Under the pieces are notes generated by a model, which worked only from the letters and a program-made list of their open reading frames with translations, was not told the origin of the DNA and made no database searches. DNA of 21,789 nucleotides from Gemmatimonadota bacterium. GTDB taxonomy: Bacteria > Gemmatimonadota > Gemmatimonadetes > Gemmatimonadales > GWC2-71-9. The stretch lies in NCBI GenBank assembly GCA_003221825.1, contig QHUE01000182.1, positions 1 to 21,789 on the forward strand, in the 5' to 3' direction. The first letter of the stretch is position 1; each line of letters starts with the position of its first letter. This document shows positions 6,853 through 14,985 of this stretch, one piece after another. The translations under genes and the position numbers were made by a program.

Positions 6853-8192
6853 CAACGCGCCGCATTTACATCGAGACCTACGGCTGCCAGATGAACGTCT
6901 CGGATTCCGAGCTGATGTTCGGAGTCCTGGAGCGCGCGGGCTACGCGCGCACCGACGATCCGGCGGTGGCGGACGTCATGCTCGTCAACACCTGCGCCGT
7001 GCGCGATCACGCCGAGCAGCGGGTCCTGGGACGGATGGGCGAGCTCAAGCGTTACAAACGCCCGGGCGACGTGCTTGGCGTCGTCGGCTGTATGGCACAG
7101 CGTCTTGGCCCCAAGCTCCTCGAGCGCGTCCCACAAGTCGATCTCGTCATCGGCCCCGATGGCTACCGCGGCCTGCCCGAGCTGATCGCGCAGGCGCAGG
7201 CCGGTGAGCGTGCCGCCGATGTCGCGTTCAAGGGATGGGAGCACTACGAGGACGTCCCCGCCGTTCGCGACAATCCGATTTCGGCGTTCGTGACGGTGCA
7301 ACGTGGCTGCGATTATCGGTGCACCTTCTGCATCGTTCCGATGACGCGCGGCCCGGAGCGGAGCCGCAAGTTGGCAGACGTGGTGGGCGAAGTCGCCCGG
7401 CTGGCGGCTGGCGGCACCACCGAGGTCACGCTCCTTGGCCAGACAGTCAACAGCTATCACGACGGCACGTACGACTTCGCCGATCTGCTCCGTGCGGTGG
7501 GCGCGGTCGCCGGCCTGCGGCGGCTGCGCTTCACGTCGCCGTATCCCACCGACTTCACGCCGCGCGTCCTCGCGGCGATGGCGGAGACGCCGGCCGTCTG
7601 CGAGCACGTCCACCTGCCGGTGCAGAGCGGCAGCTCCCGCACGCTCAAACGGATGCTGCGGCGTTACGACCGGGAGCGCTACGTCGAGGTGGTGGCCGCG
7701 CTCCGGGACGCCATGCCCGGTATCGCGCTGTCGACCGATATCATCGTGGGATTCCCGGGCGAGACCGAGGACGAGTTTCAGGAAACGCTGTCGCTGGTGG
7801 AGCAGGTCGCATTCGACGACGCCTACACGTTCAAGTACTCCGTGCGCGAAGGAACACCCGCGGTCCGGATCAAGGATCACGTGGCCGAGGAGATCAAGAC
7901 CGAACGCATCGGCCGGCTCATCGAGTCGGTGCGTCGCGTGGCGAAGCGCAAGAACATCGGTCTCGTCGGGACGACGCACGAGGTGCTGGTCGAAGGACGG
8001 GCCAAACGCGGCGAGCTGCTCCAGGCGCGCACCCGCACGAACAAGATCGCACTCTTGGACGGGCCGGCGGAGTGGATCGGGACATACCACCGCGTGCGCT
8101 TTACCGGGACGACCGGATCGACGTTCACCGCCTGGCCCCTTGAGGACTTTGCTGTCACCGCCAGGTCAGAGGATGAGGCCGCGTGGCAGTAA
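6849..8192 (+). CDS. miaB: tRNA i6A37 C2-methylthiotransferase MiaB, probable CTG start
   Basis: Radical-SAM enzyme that makes ms2i6A37 in UNN-decoding tRNAs. The protein is 447 aa from the CTG at 6849. N-terminal domain RRIYIETYGCQMNVSDSE with C13, C49 (NTCAVR) and C81 (GCMAQ); radical-SAM CxxxCxxC is C154, C158, C161 (RGCDYRCTFCIVPMTRG); then SSRTLKRMLRRY and a C-terminal TRAM domain. No ATG, GTG or TTG lies between the mtaB stop and this conserved start. The CTG sits in a CTGA overlap, and GAGGTGA (6835-6841) lies 7 nt upstream. The alternative, GTG at 6813, has no Shine-Dalgarno and adds 12 residues that are mtaB out of frame. Last gene of the 4-base-overlap operon. Confidence 0.93.
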   Translation: MTTRRIYIETYGCQMNVSDSELMFGVLERAGYARTDDPAVADVMLVNTCAVRDHAEQRVLGRMGELKRYKRPGDVLGVVGCMAQRLGPKLLERVPQVDLVIGPDGYRGLPELIAQAQAGERAADVAFKGWEHYEDVPAVRDNPISAFVTVQRGCDYRCTFCIVPMTRGPERSRKLADVVGEVARLAAGGTTEVTLLGQTVNSYHDGTYDFADLLRAVGAVAGLRRLRFTSPYPTDFTPRVLAAMAETPAVCEHVHLPVQSGSSRTLKRMLRRYDRERYVEVVAALRDAMPGIALSTDIIVGFPGETEDEFQETLSLVEQVAFDDAYTFKYSVREGTPAVRIKDHVAEEIKTERIGRLIESVRRVAKRKNIGLVGTTHEVLVEGRAKRGELLQARTRTNKIALLDGPAEWIGTYHRVRFTGTTGSTFTAWPLEDFAVTARSEDEAAWQ

Positions 8193-8266
8193 CCAACGTG
8201 ACGATGGAGGTCGTGCAGCGGGAGTACGACCCGCTGCGGAGCCAAACCCACTCAGCTGTAACCTAG
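8183..8266 (+). CDS. Possible 27-residue small ORF between miaB and comEC
   Basis: A GTG at 8183 overlaps the end of miaB and opens 27 codons beginning VAVTNVTMEVVQREYDPLR, ending at the TAG at 8264-8266. A purine-rich AGAGGATGAGG lies just upstream. It contains a perfect 8-bp inverted repeat (8215-8222 with 8230-8237, 7-nt loop), which has no T-run after it and so is a weak terminator candidate. I recognise no family. It may be a translated leader, a remnant, or non-coding spacer between miaB and comEC. Confidence 0.25.
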   Translation: MAVTNVTMEVVQREYDPLRSQTHSAVT

Positions 8267-8273
8267 GTCGGCG

Positions 8274-10451
8274 GTGCGCCCGCCGATCCTTTATCTCACC
8301 ATCGCGTTCGCGGCCGGCCTGTGTACGGCGTTGAACGGCGTGGACCTGCGTATAACGGCGTGCTGCGTCCTGCTGGGCGCTTTGCTGTTGCAACGCCGTG
8401 CGCCGCTCGGCGCCGCACTCGGCGTCATGCTCGTCGCCGGCGTCGTGTGGGGCGCCGCGGCGCTGCGGGAACAACGCGCCTCCTGCGCGGGCCAGCATGC
8501 GCGCGCGGCAATCGTCAGACTGACAGACCCGGCACCAGGGTCAGGCGGCGTCGTTGAGGCGAGCGTCCACGGAGGACCCTGCAGCGGCACGCTGACGATC
8601 CGGTGGCCCGAAGGACATCCCGCCCACGGCGGCACCACCTGGGTCGTCGCGGGGCGTTTTCTCGGCCGGGCCGGCCGCGGCATCCTCGTCGCGCGCCGCG
8701 TGCGCCAACTCGACTCCGTACCGCGTGGACGCGGTGCCCTCCGCGACCGTATCGCCGAGCGCAGCCGCCGGCTGTTCGGCGCGCGCGCGCCGCTGGTGGA
8801 CGCGCTCGTCATCGCCCGCCGCGCCGAGCTCGATGCCGGCCTGCGCGAGCGTTACACCCGCTCGGGGCTCGCGCACCTGCTCTCGATCTCAGGCTTGCAC
8901 GTCGCGTTCTTCGCGGCGTGGCTCAACGTCTTGCTGGCGCGGCTGCGGCTGGGGCCCCGCGCGCGCTTCGCCCTGGGAACCGGCGTGATGGTCGCGTACG
9001 TCTGGCTCCTCGGGTTTCCCGCACCCGCGACGCGCTCGGCGGTGATGTTGGCGTTGCTCGATATCGCGAGGCTGCGCCAGCGCGTCGTGGCACCGCGCGG
9101 TTCGGTGGCGCTCGCGGCGCTCTGCGTCATGCTCGGCGATCCCTGGGCGGTGCAGTCCGTCGGCGCGTGGCTGTCGGTGGCGGCCGTCGCCGCCGTCATC
9201 TGGGCTGGTCGCGCGACGGAGCGACTCCCCACGCCGGTGCGCCTCCTCGCTCCCGCCGCGGCAGCCACACTGCTCACGGCGCCGATCACCGCCTACGCTT
9301 TCGGCACCGTCGCCCCGATCGGTGTTCTTGCGAACCTCGCCGCCATCCCACTGGCAGGACTCGCGGTGCCCGGGCTCATGGCGGCGCTCACGCTGTCCTC
9401 GAGCTGGCTCGCGGCGGGCGCGGGATTGTGTCTGGCGCTGCTCGATCTGGTCGCGAATGCCGCGGCGGCGCTGCCGGGTGGTCATTTCGTCATGATCGCG
9501 GGTCCGCGTGCGGCGGCCCTATGGCTCGGGATTCTAGTGGTGGCATGGTGGCTGTGGAACTCGCCGCGCCATCGCTGGGTGATTGCAGCGCGGGTTGGGT
9601 TCGTCGCCACGCTCATCTCGTGGACCACGCTTTTCCACGCCTTTACACGCCTTTCAGACTGTCATTGTCTTACCGTAAGTTTCCTGGACGTCGGACAGGG
9701 GGATGCGATTGCGTTGCGCAGTCCGGCGGGGCGGTGGTTGTTGATCGACGGCGGGCCGCGCGGACCACGAGGCGACGCCGGCCGCCGAGTCGTGGTGCCG
9801 TTTCTGCGCGAGGCTGGCGCGACTCAGCTGGCGGCGATCGTGGCGACCCACGCGCATCTCGATCACTTCGGCGGCTTGCCGGCGGTGCTGGATGCGTTCG
9901 ATCCCGCGTTCGTGCTGGAGCCGGGGCAGCCGGTGCCCGATGCGGGGTATCTCGACTTCCTCGCTGCGGTCGAAAGCGACGGCGCCGCGTGGCGGCCGGC
10001 GCGCCGCGGCGACCGGCTCGAGCTGGACGGCGTCACGATCGAGGTGCTGAGTCCGGATTCGGCGTGGGCGGTGAGCCAGACGGACATCAACGAGGAATCC
10101 GTCGTGCTGCTGGTCACATACGGCGGCACGCGGCTGCTCCTCGCGGGCGACGCCGGTGTCCCGACCGAGGCCCATCTCGCGGGCCAGGTCGGGCGGGTGA
10201 CGCTGCTGAAGGTCGGGCATCACGGCTCGCGCGGCGCGACGTCCGACCGCTGGCTGGACGAGCTGCACCCCGCCGAGGCCGTCATCAGCGTCGGGGCGAA
10301 AAACCGCTACGGTCATCCCGCGCCCGAGACGCTGGCGCGGCTGCGTGGACATGGCGTCACCGTGCTCCGCACCGATGAGCGGGGCACCATCACATTCACC
10401 GTCTCGAGTCATGGCACGCTCGCAATCACCGACGTCCGTCATCACGATTGA
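8274..10451 (+). CDS. comEC: DNA internalization competence protein ComEC/Rec2
   Basis: Inner-membrane channel that moves transforming single-stranded DNA into the cytoplasm. 725 aa, GTG start, no strong Shine-Dalgarno. Domains in order: two N-terminal hydrophobic segments and an OB-like soluble region (to about 150), the polytopic Competence domain (about 170-455, with the signature HLLSISGLHVAF near 200-211), then a C-terminal metallo-beta-lactamase domain from about 468 (VSFLDVGQGDAI). The latter carries ATHAHLDHFGG near 523, LLLAGDAG, and LKVGHHGSRGATS near 645. The HxHxDH set looks complete, so the domain may be catalytically active as a nuclease, as proposed for ComEC. A 10-bp triple repeat encodes the linker between the last helix and this domain. 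It implies natural competence, but no other com genes are visible here. Confidence 0.95.
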   Translation: MRPPILYLTIAFAAGLCTALNGVDLRITACCVLLGALLLQRRAPLGAALGVMLVAGVVWGAAALREQRASCAGQHARAAIVRLTDPAPGSGGVVEASVHGGPCSGTLTIRWPEGHPAHGGTTWVVAGRFLGRAGRGILVARRVRQLDSVPRGRGALRDRIAERSRRLFGARAPLVDALVIARRAELDAGLRERYTRSGLAHLLSISGLHVAFFAAWLNVLLARLRLGPRARFALGTGVMVAYVWLLGFPAPATRSAVMLALLDIARLRQRVVAPRGSVALAALCVMLGDPWAVQSVGAWLSVAAVAAVIWAGRATERLPTPVRLLAPAAAATLLTAPITAYAFGTVAPIGVLANLAAIPLAGLAVPGLMAALTLSSSWLAAGAGLCLALLDLVANAAAALPGGHFVMIAGPRAAALWLGILVVAWWLWNSPRHRWVIAARVGFVATLISWTTLFHAFTRLSDCHCLTVSFLDVGQGDAIALRSPAGRWLLIDGGPRGPRGDAGRRVVVPFLREAGATQLAAIVATHAHLDHFGGLPAVLDAFDPAFVLEPGQPVPDAGYLDFLAAVESDGAAWRPARRGDRLELDGVTIEVLSPDSAWAVSQTDINEESVVLLVTYGGTRLLLAGDAGVPTEAHLAGQVGRVTLLKVGHHGSRGATSDRWLDELHPAEAVISVGAKNRYGHPAPETLARLRGHGVTVLRTDERGTITFTVSSHGTLAITDVRHHD
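9625..9654 (+). repeat. Three tandem 10-bp repeats in comEC
   Basis: CCACGCTTTT, CCACGCCTTT and ACACGCCTTT follow each other with exact 10-bp period. They encode the linker between the last membrane helix and the metallo-beta-lactamase domain. The period is not a multiple of 3, so the peptide itself is not repeated. Confidence 0.7.
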
Positions 10452-11436
10452 GCGCTTCATCATGGAGCAGGAACGGCTGCACCCCGAGGCCACCGGGGAG
10501 CTGTCGAATCTGCTCTACGATCTCTGTCTCGCCGCCAAGATCATCTCCCGCCAGGTGCGCCGCGCCGGGCTCACCGACATCCTCGGCGAGTTCGGCGCGA
10601 TCAACGTGCAGGGCGAAGTGCAGCAGAAGCTGGATGTGTTCGCGAACGAGACCGTGCGCCACAGCGTGGAGCACACAGGACGGGTGTGCGTGGTCGCGTC
10701 GGAGGAGGACGAGCACCCCATTCCGGTGCAGGTACGCGCCGACCGGCGCGGCGGCAAGTACGTGCTGCTCTACGATCCGCTCGACGGCTCGACCAACATC
10801 GGCGTCAACGTCTCGATCGGCACGATCTTCTCGATTCATCGCCGCAGCGCCACCAAGAAGGGTCCGGGCTCGCTCGCCGACTGTCTCCAGAAAGGCCGAG
10901 CGCAGGTCGCAGCCGGCTACATCCTCTATGGCTCGAGCACGATGCTGGTCTACACGACCGGGCAGGGCGTGCACGGCTTCACCCTCGATCCCACGATCGG
11001 CGAGTTCCTGCTTTCGCATCCCGACATTCGCTCACCCGACGTCGGCACGTACTACAGCGTCAACGAGAGCCACTGGAACAGGTGGGCGCCGGGAATCCAG
11101 CGCGTCGTGGGGGCGTTCAAGAACGGCGACGGCGGCAAGGTCGAAGCGAAGAACGCGCGCTACATCGGCTCACTCGTCGCGGACATTCACCGCAACCTGA
11201 TGTCGGGCGGCGTCTTTCTCTATCCCGCCGACACGATGTCGCCCCACGGGAAGCTGCGGCTGCTGTATGAGGCGGCCCCACTCGCGTTCGTCGTCGAGCA
11301 GGCGGGCGGGGCGGCGACCGACGGGAAGCGCGACATCCTCGATATCAAGCCGACCGAGCTGCATCAGCGGACGCCGCTCATCATCGGTTCGCGGCGGGAC
11401 GTCGCGTACGCCAGCGCGGTGCTCGGGGAGAAATGA
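10411..11436 (+). CDS. fbp: Fructose-1,6-bisphosphatase class I
   Basis: Removes the 1-phosphate of fructose 1,6-bisphosphate in gluconeogenesis; cytoplasmic, Mg-dependent. 341 aa from the ATG at 10411, close to the 332 aa of E. coli Fbp. Seen: GEFGAINVQGEVQQKLDVFAN, ASEEDEHP, the metal site DPLDGSTNIGVNVSIGTI (D122, D125), GSSTMLVYTTGQGVHGFTLD, RYIGSLVADIHRNLMSGGV and GKLRLLYEAAPLAFVVEQAGG. The family N-terminus (here ITIERFI-x-EQ... before HPEATGEL) is kept only by starting at 10411, which overlaps comEC by 41 bases; ATG 10462 would avoid overlap but cut the first helix. Neither has a clear Shine-Dalgarno. The stop overlaps the next gene (ATGA). Confidence 0.95.
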   Translation: MARSQSPTSVITIERFIMEQERLHPEATGELSNLLYDLCLAAKIISRQVRRAGLTDILGEFGAINVQGEVQQKLDVFANETVRHSVEHTGRVCVVASEEDEHPIPVQVRADRRGGKYVLLYDPLDGSTNIGVNVSIGTIFSIHRRSATKKGPGSLADCLQKGRAQVAAGYILYGSSTMLVYTTGQGVHGFTLDPTIGEFLLSHPDIRSPDVGTYYSVNESHWNRWAPGIQRVVGAFKNGDGGKVEAKNARYIGSLVADIHRNLMSGGVFLYPADTMSPHGKLRLLYEAAPLAFVVEQAGGAATDGKRDILDIKPTELHQRTPLIIGSRRDVAYASAVLGEK

Positions 11437-12792
11437 GTCAGGACTGGCTGGACCGACCGCTGACCGACCGGAGCGCGCCCGGCGAGTGGCCGTTTACCCG
11501 CGGCATCTATCCCACGATGTACGCGGGCAAGCTCTGGACGATGCGCCAATATCGAGGATCTGGAGCGGCTGTTCCACGGCATCCCGCTCGATCGCGTCTC
11601 GACGTCGATGACGATCAACGCCACGGCCGCGATCCTGCTCGCGATGTACGTCGCGGTGGGAGAAGAGCAGGGCGTCCCGCTCACCAAGCTGCAGGGCACG
11701 CTGCAGAACGACATTCTCAAGGAATACATCGCCCGCGGGACGTACATCTATCCTCCCGAGCCGTCGTTGCGGCTCGTCGCCGACATCGTTCGGTTTACCT
11801 CGCGCGCCAAGATGAGCTTCAACCCGATTTCAGTCTCGGGCTATCACATGCGAGAGGCAGGCGCGACCGCGGTACAGGAGATCGCCTTTACCTTCGCCAA
11901 CGCCCTGGAGTATGTGCGCGGGGCGCGGTCCGCGGGCCTTGCGGTCGATGATGTCGCGCCGCGCCTGTCCTTCTTTTTCGCGGCGTACACGGATCTCTTC
12001 GAAGAGATCGCGAAGTTCCGCGCGGCGCGGCGGCTCTGGGCGCATCTCATGAAGGAGAAATTCAACGCCGGCGATGCCGCGACCCGCTTGCGCTTCCATA
12101 CCCAGACCGGGGGCGCGACGCTCACCGCGCAGCAGCCGCTCAACAACGTCGTGCGCGTGGCGATTCAGGCGATGGCGGCGGTGCTCGGCGGCACGCAGTC
12201 GCTGCACACGAACTCGTACGACGAAGCGCTGGCGCTGCCCACCGAGCGCAGCGCCACGCTGGCGCTCAGGACCCAGCAGCTCCTGGCGCACGAGACGGGC
12301 GTCCCCGAGGTCGTCGATCCGCTCGGCGGCAGCTGGTATGTGGAGGCGCTGACCGACAAGCTCGAAGCCGCCGCGAGACAGTTGGTCGAGGAGGTGGAGG
12401 CGGGGGGAGGTTCTGTGAAAGCCATTGAACGGGGCTTCTTTCAGAAGGCGATCGCCCGCAGCGCGTACGAGCAGCAGCGGGACATCGAAGCGGGGAAGCA
12501 GGTCATCGTGGGCGTGAACGAGTACGTGACGGGGGAGCCGGCGCCGCCGCCGCCGATTCCCGCCCCCGACTACTCAACGCTCGCCGAGGCGCAACGGACG
12601 CGCGTGGCGGAGTTGCGACGCACGCGGGACGGGGGACGGGTGAAGCAGACGCTGGGGGCACTCGAGTCGGCCGCGGGCGAGTCCGGCACGCCCCTGATGG
12701 AGCCGATTCTCGACGCCGTACGCGCGCGCGCGACGCTCGGGGAAATCAGTGATGTGTTCCGGGCTGTCTGGGGCGTGCACGACCCCCGCTGA
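11433..12792 (+). pseudogene. Methylmalonyl-CoA mutase large (catalytic) subunit, broken by an internal deletion and frameshift
   Basis: The enzyme family isomerises (R)-methylmalonyl-CoA and succinyl-CoA using B12. The first 40 codons, from the ATG at 11433 (ATGA overlap with fbp), read WPFTRGIYPTMYAGKLWTMRQY, the normal N-terminus. At 11547-11553 the frame jumps by +1 and the match resumes as IEDLERLFHGIPLDRVSTSMTINATAA and continues intact to RAVWGVHDPR: VQEIAFTFANALEYV, LTAQQPLNNVVRVAIQ, GGTQSLHTNSYDEALALPTE, VDPLGGSWYVEALT. Compared with the Propionibacterium subunit, about 56 residues are missing (the AGFGTAEE...GLSVAFDLPTQ...VAIDS segment), which carries substrate-binding residues. There is no B12-binding domain, so a separate small subunit is expected. 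Either a real pseudogene or an assembly error; the rest is uncorrupted. Confidence 0.9.
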
Positions 12793-12805
12793 TGGCGCAA
12801 CGCCC

Positions 12806-14194
12806 GTGACGACCGGTCTGCTGCTGGCCGTGCTGCTCGTCGCGCAGGGTGATACGGCGGCAATCAACCGCTACGTCCAGAGCGAGCTGGAGCGCCAGCA
12901 CATTCCCGGTCTCTCGCTGGCCGTTCTTACCGGAGACCGCGTCCGGCTGTCGCGCGGGTACGGATTTGCGAACGTAGAGCTGCACGTGCCCGCATCCGAC
13001 AGCACGGTCTACCAATCGGGATCGATGGGCAAACAGTTCACCGCCGCGCTCGTCGAGATGCTCGTCGACAATCAGCGGCTCCGGCTCGACGATTCGATCG
13101 TGCGCTGGTTGCCCGAAGGCGTGGGCGCGTGGCAAGGCATCACGGTGCGTCACCTCCTCACACACACCTCGGGCATCGCCGAATACACCGACTCGACGTT
13201 CAACTATCGCAAGGATTACACCGAAGCCGAGCTGGTGAGGTTCGCCGCATCGCGGCCGCTCGACTTCCGGCCCGGTGAGCGCTGGAGCTACAGCAACACC
13301 GGCTATCTGCTGCTCGGCGCGCTGATTCATCGGGTGAGCGGGCGGTTTTACGGCGATCTGCTGCGCGATTCGGTGTTCGGTCCGCTCGGGATGCACGATT
13401 CTCGCGTCATCTCCGAAGCCGATATCATTCCCAATCGCGCGGCCGGGTATCGGCTGGAGGAGGGCGTGCTCAAGAATCAGGAATGGGTCGCGCCGACGCT
13501 CAATACGACCGCGGATGGCGCGCTCTACTTCACCGTGCGGGATTTGACGCGTTGGGCGGTCGCCCTGAATCACCGGCGCGTGCCGAGCTCGGCGGCGCTC
13601 GACACCGCATGGACGCCGGTGCGGCTCAGCGACGGCGCGACCTATCCCTACGGGTTTGGGTGGTACTTGCTTCCCCAACGTGACCAGCAGCGCATATCCC
13701 ATACGGGCAGCTGGCAGGGATTCAAAACCGTCATCGCCCGCTATCCGCAGTCGGGCCTGACGGTCATCGTGCTTGCCAATCTTGCCGAGGCGCAGGTTGG
13801 AGCGATCGCGTACGGCATTGCCGGCATGATCGATCCCCGTTTGCAACCGCCGCATCTGGTCACGTCACCCGGCGGCACGCAACCGCCGGCGTCGATCCCC
13901 GCGTTGCTGCGCGCGATCGTGGCCAGGCCCGACAGCGCCTCCATCACACCTCGATTCCGCAGGTTCCTGAGCGCCGACTTGACCGACTGGTATCGCGGAC
14001 TGACCGGGGAAGGCCGGCAATGGACGTTCGCGGGCTGTGATCGGATTACGGTGCTGCGGTTTTCTTACCTGGGTTCACCGGTCGCCTACGTCTGCCACGC
14101 GCGCTCGGCGCGCACGTCGGGCGGCGGCACGGCGGTGTCGGTGTTCTATACTTCGGATTGGCGCGCAGCCGGCGTCGAGGGCTACGGATATTGA
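12806..14194 (+). CDS. Secreted serine beta-lactamase-family hydrolase (class C / DD-peptidase-like)
   Basis: 462 aa from the GTG at 12806, chosen because it gives a signal peptide MTTGLLLAVLLVAQ followed by GDTAA; an upstream start would overlap the mutase gene. The catalytic triad motifs of the beta-lactamase/PBP4-type fold are present with normal spacing: S73-MG-K76 (SxxK), Y162-S-N164 (YxN), H299-T-G301 (in place of KTG). Also present are HLLTHTSGI and GRFYGDLLRDSVFGPLGMHDS, typical of the family. A C-terminal extension of about 120 residues follows the catalytic domain. Such proteins include carboxypeptidases, esterases and aminopeptidases as well as beta-lactamases, so antibiotic resistance should not be assumed. 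No Shine-Dalgarno is visible. Confidence 0.9.
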   Translation: MTTGLLLAVLLVAQGDTAAINRYVQSELERQHIPGLSLAVLTGDRVRLSRGYGFANVELHVPASDSTVYQSGSMGKQFTAALVEMLVDNQRLRLDDSIVRWLPEGVGAWQGITVRHLLTHTSGIAEYTDSTFNYRKDYTEAELVRFAASRPLDFRPGERWSYSNTGYLLLGALIHRVSGRFYGDLLRDSVFGPLGMHDSRVISEADIIPNRAAGYRLEEGVLKNQEWVAPTLNTTADGALYFTVRDLTRWAVALNHRRVPSSAALDTAWTPVRLSDGATYPYGFGWYLLPQRDQQRISHTGSWQGFKTVIARYPQSGLTVIVLANLAEAQVGAIAYGIAGMIDPRLQPPHLVTSPGGTQPPASIPALLRAIVARPDSASITPRFRRFLSADLTDWYRGLTGEGRQWTFAGCDRITVLRFSYLGSPVAYVCHARSARTSGGGTAVSVFYTSDWRAAGVEGYGY

Positions 14195-14223
14195 ACCCAT
14201 CAAGACCGACGTCTGAGGGGCGT

Positions 14224-14550
14224 ATGACTCGAAGGATCGTTGCCCGCGTGATCGTTGCCCTGCTGATCGGCATCGCGAGCGGATACGGGATCGGCCGGAG
14301 CGTGGCGAGCGATGCCGCGCGCGGGCGGGCCCTGACGATGAAGGAGTACGTTGCCGATTTCGAGAATTACAAGAGCCATCTGATCGGCAGCGATACCCCC
14401 GTGTGGGCCGTGATGATCGCCGGAGTGCTGATGGTGGTCGCGGCGTTCGGCATCTATGAGCTGCTGGTGTGGGTGGTCGACAAGTTGCTGGCGGCCATGG
14501 ATCGCCGGGCGAGCAGTACGAACCAACCGGGGACGGCGCCGCCGTGGTAG
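14224..14550 (+). CDS. Small membrane protein with two transmembrane helices, unknown function
   Basis: 108 aa, ATG start preceded by GAGGGG at good spacing. Helix 1 (about residues 6-22, VARVIVALLIGIASGYGIG) has a glycine-rich small-residue pattern. A charged segment (KEYVADFENYKSHLIGSD) precedes helix 2 (about 60-85, VWAVMIAGVLMVVAAFGIYELLVWVVD). The polar tail is Ser/Thr/Pro rich. I recognise no family. It lies between a secreted hydrolase and a small lipoprotein, with 29 bp and 7 bp gaps, so co-transcription is likely. Confidence 0.75.
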   Translation: MTRRIVARVIVALLIGIASGYGIGRSVASDAARGRALTMKEYVADFENYKSHLIGSDTPVWAVMIAGVLMVVAAFGIYELLVWVVDKLLAAMDRRASSTNQPGTAPPW

Positions 14551-14557
14551 GGGACCT

Positions 14558-14962
14558 ATGAAGATCATTTACAGCGTGATTGTTGTGCTGATCGCGGGCG
14601 CCGCGTGCTCGGAGATTGCCTGCGGCTGCACGCCACGCCTCAACCAGGCGGTGGTGTGGGGCCAGGTGACAATCGACAGCGGGGGGGCCGCGTCGCGCGC
14701 GGCGATGTTTGCAGAGGCCACGCCAACCGGCGTGTCCTGCGTCCAGAATACGCTGACCGCCTGGGGCCGCGCCGATTCGCTCGGTCGTTTTCGGCTCGCG
14801 GTTTTTGGAGCCGGCGTGGGTGATTCGGGGTGCGTCTTCGTAGGGGCGCTTTTCCCTCCGACCGAGGCCGGCAAGGACACCGTGCTCGGACCGTTCAGGC
14901 TGAGATTCCAGCCCAACCCCCCGTTCGACAGCGTGAACGTGAACATCGTGCTCCGCCATTAA
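14558..14962 (+). CDS. Small lipoprotein, possible carboxypeptidase-regulatory-like beta-sandwich
   Basis: 134 aa, ATG start with GGGGA 6 nt upstream. The N-terminus MKIIYSVIVVLIAGAAC is a lipoprotein signal with the modified cysteine at C17, followed by a Cys-rich SEIACGCTP. The body (VVWGQVTIDSGG, AMFAEATPTG, GRADSLGRFRLAV, FRLRFQPNPPFDSVNVNIVL) has the 'G.V....G.....A.V......DS.G.F' pattern of carboxypeptidase-regulatory-like domains. That similarity is my reading of the pattern. Probably anchored in the outer membrane. Its stop lies 23 nt before the secreted esterase gene. Confidence 0.75.
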   Translation: MKIIYSVIVVLIAGAACSEIACGCTPRLNQAVVWGQVTIDSGGAASRAAMFAEATPTGVSCVQNTLTAWGRADSLGRFRLAVFGAGVGDSGCVFVGALFPPTEAGKDTVLGPFRLRFQPNPPFDSVNVNIVLRH

Positions 14963-14985
14963 CTCTCCTGACCCTGGAGTGCATC

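Noticed and set aside
8215..8237. 8-bp stem between miaB and comEC as a terminator
   Set aside because: No T-run follows the stem; kept only as part of the small-ORF observation.
8603..10378. 591-codon + strand frame overlapping comEC
   Set aside because: Arg/Gly/Ala-rich out-of-frame reading of comEC, whose own frame carries all ComEC motifs.
14147..14152. TATACT as a promoter for the small membrane protein
   Set aside because: It lies inside the coding end of the hydrolase gene (FYTSDW) and has no -35 partner.
12806..14194. Calling the serine hydrolase an antibiotic-resistance beta-lactamase
   Set aside because: SxxK, YxN and HTG are shared by many esterases and peptidases, and HTG replaces KTG; nothing shows drug hydrolysis.
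14840..14849. GTAGGGGCGC, identical to one arm of the mtaB palindrome
   Set aside because: Only a half site of 10 bp with no second arm; it encodes VGA within a normal-looking lipoprotein, so chance is likely.
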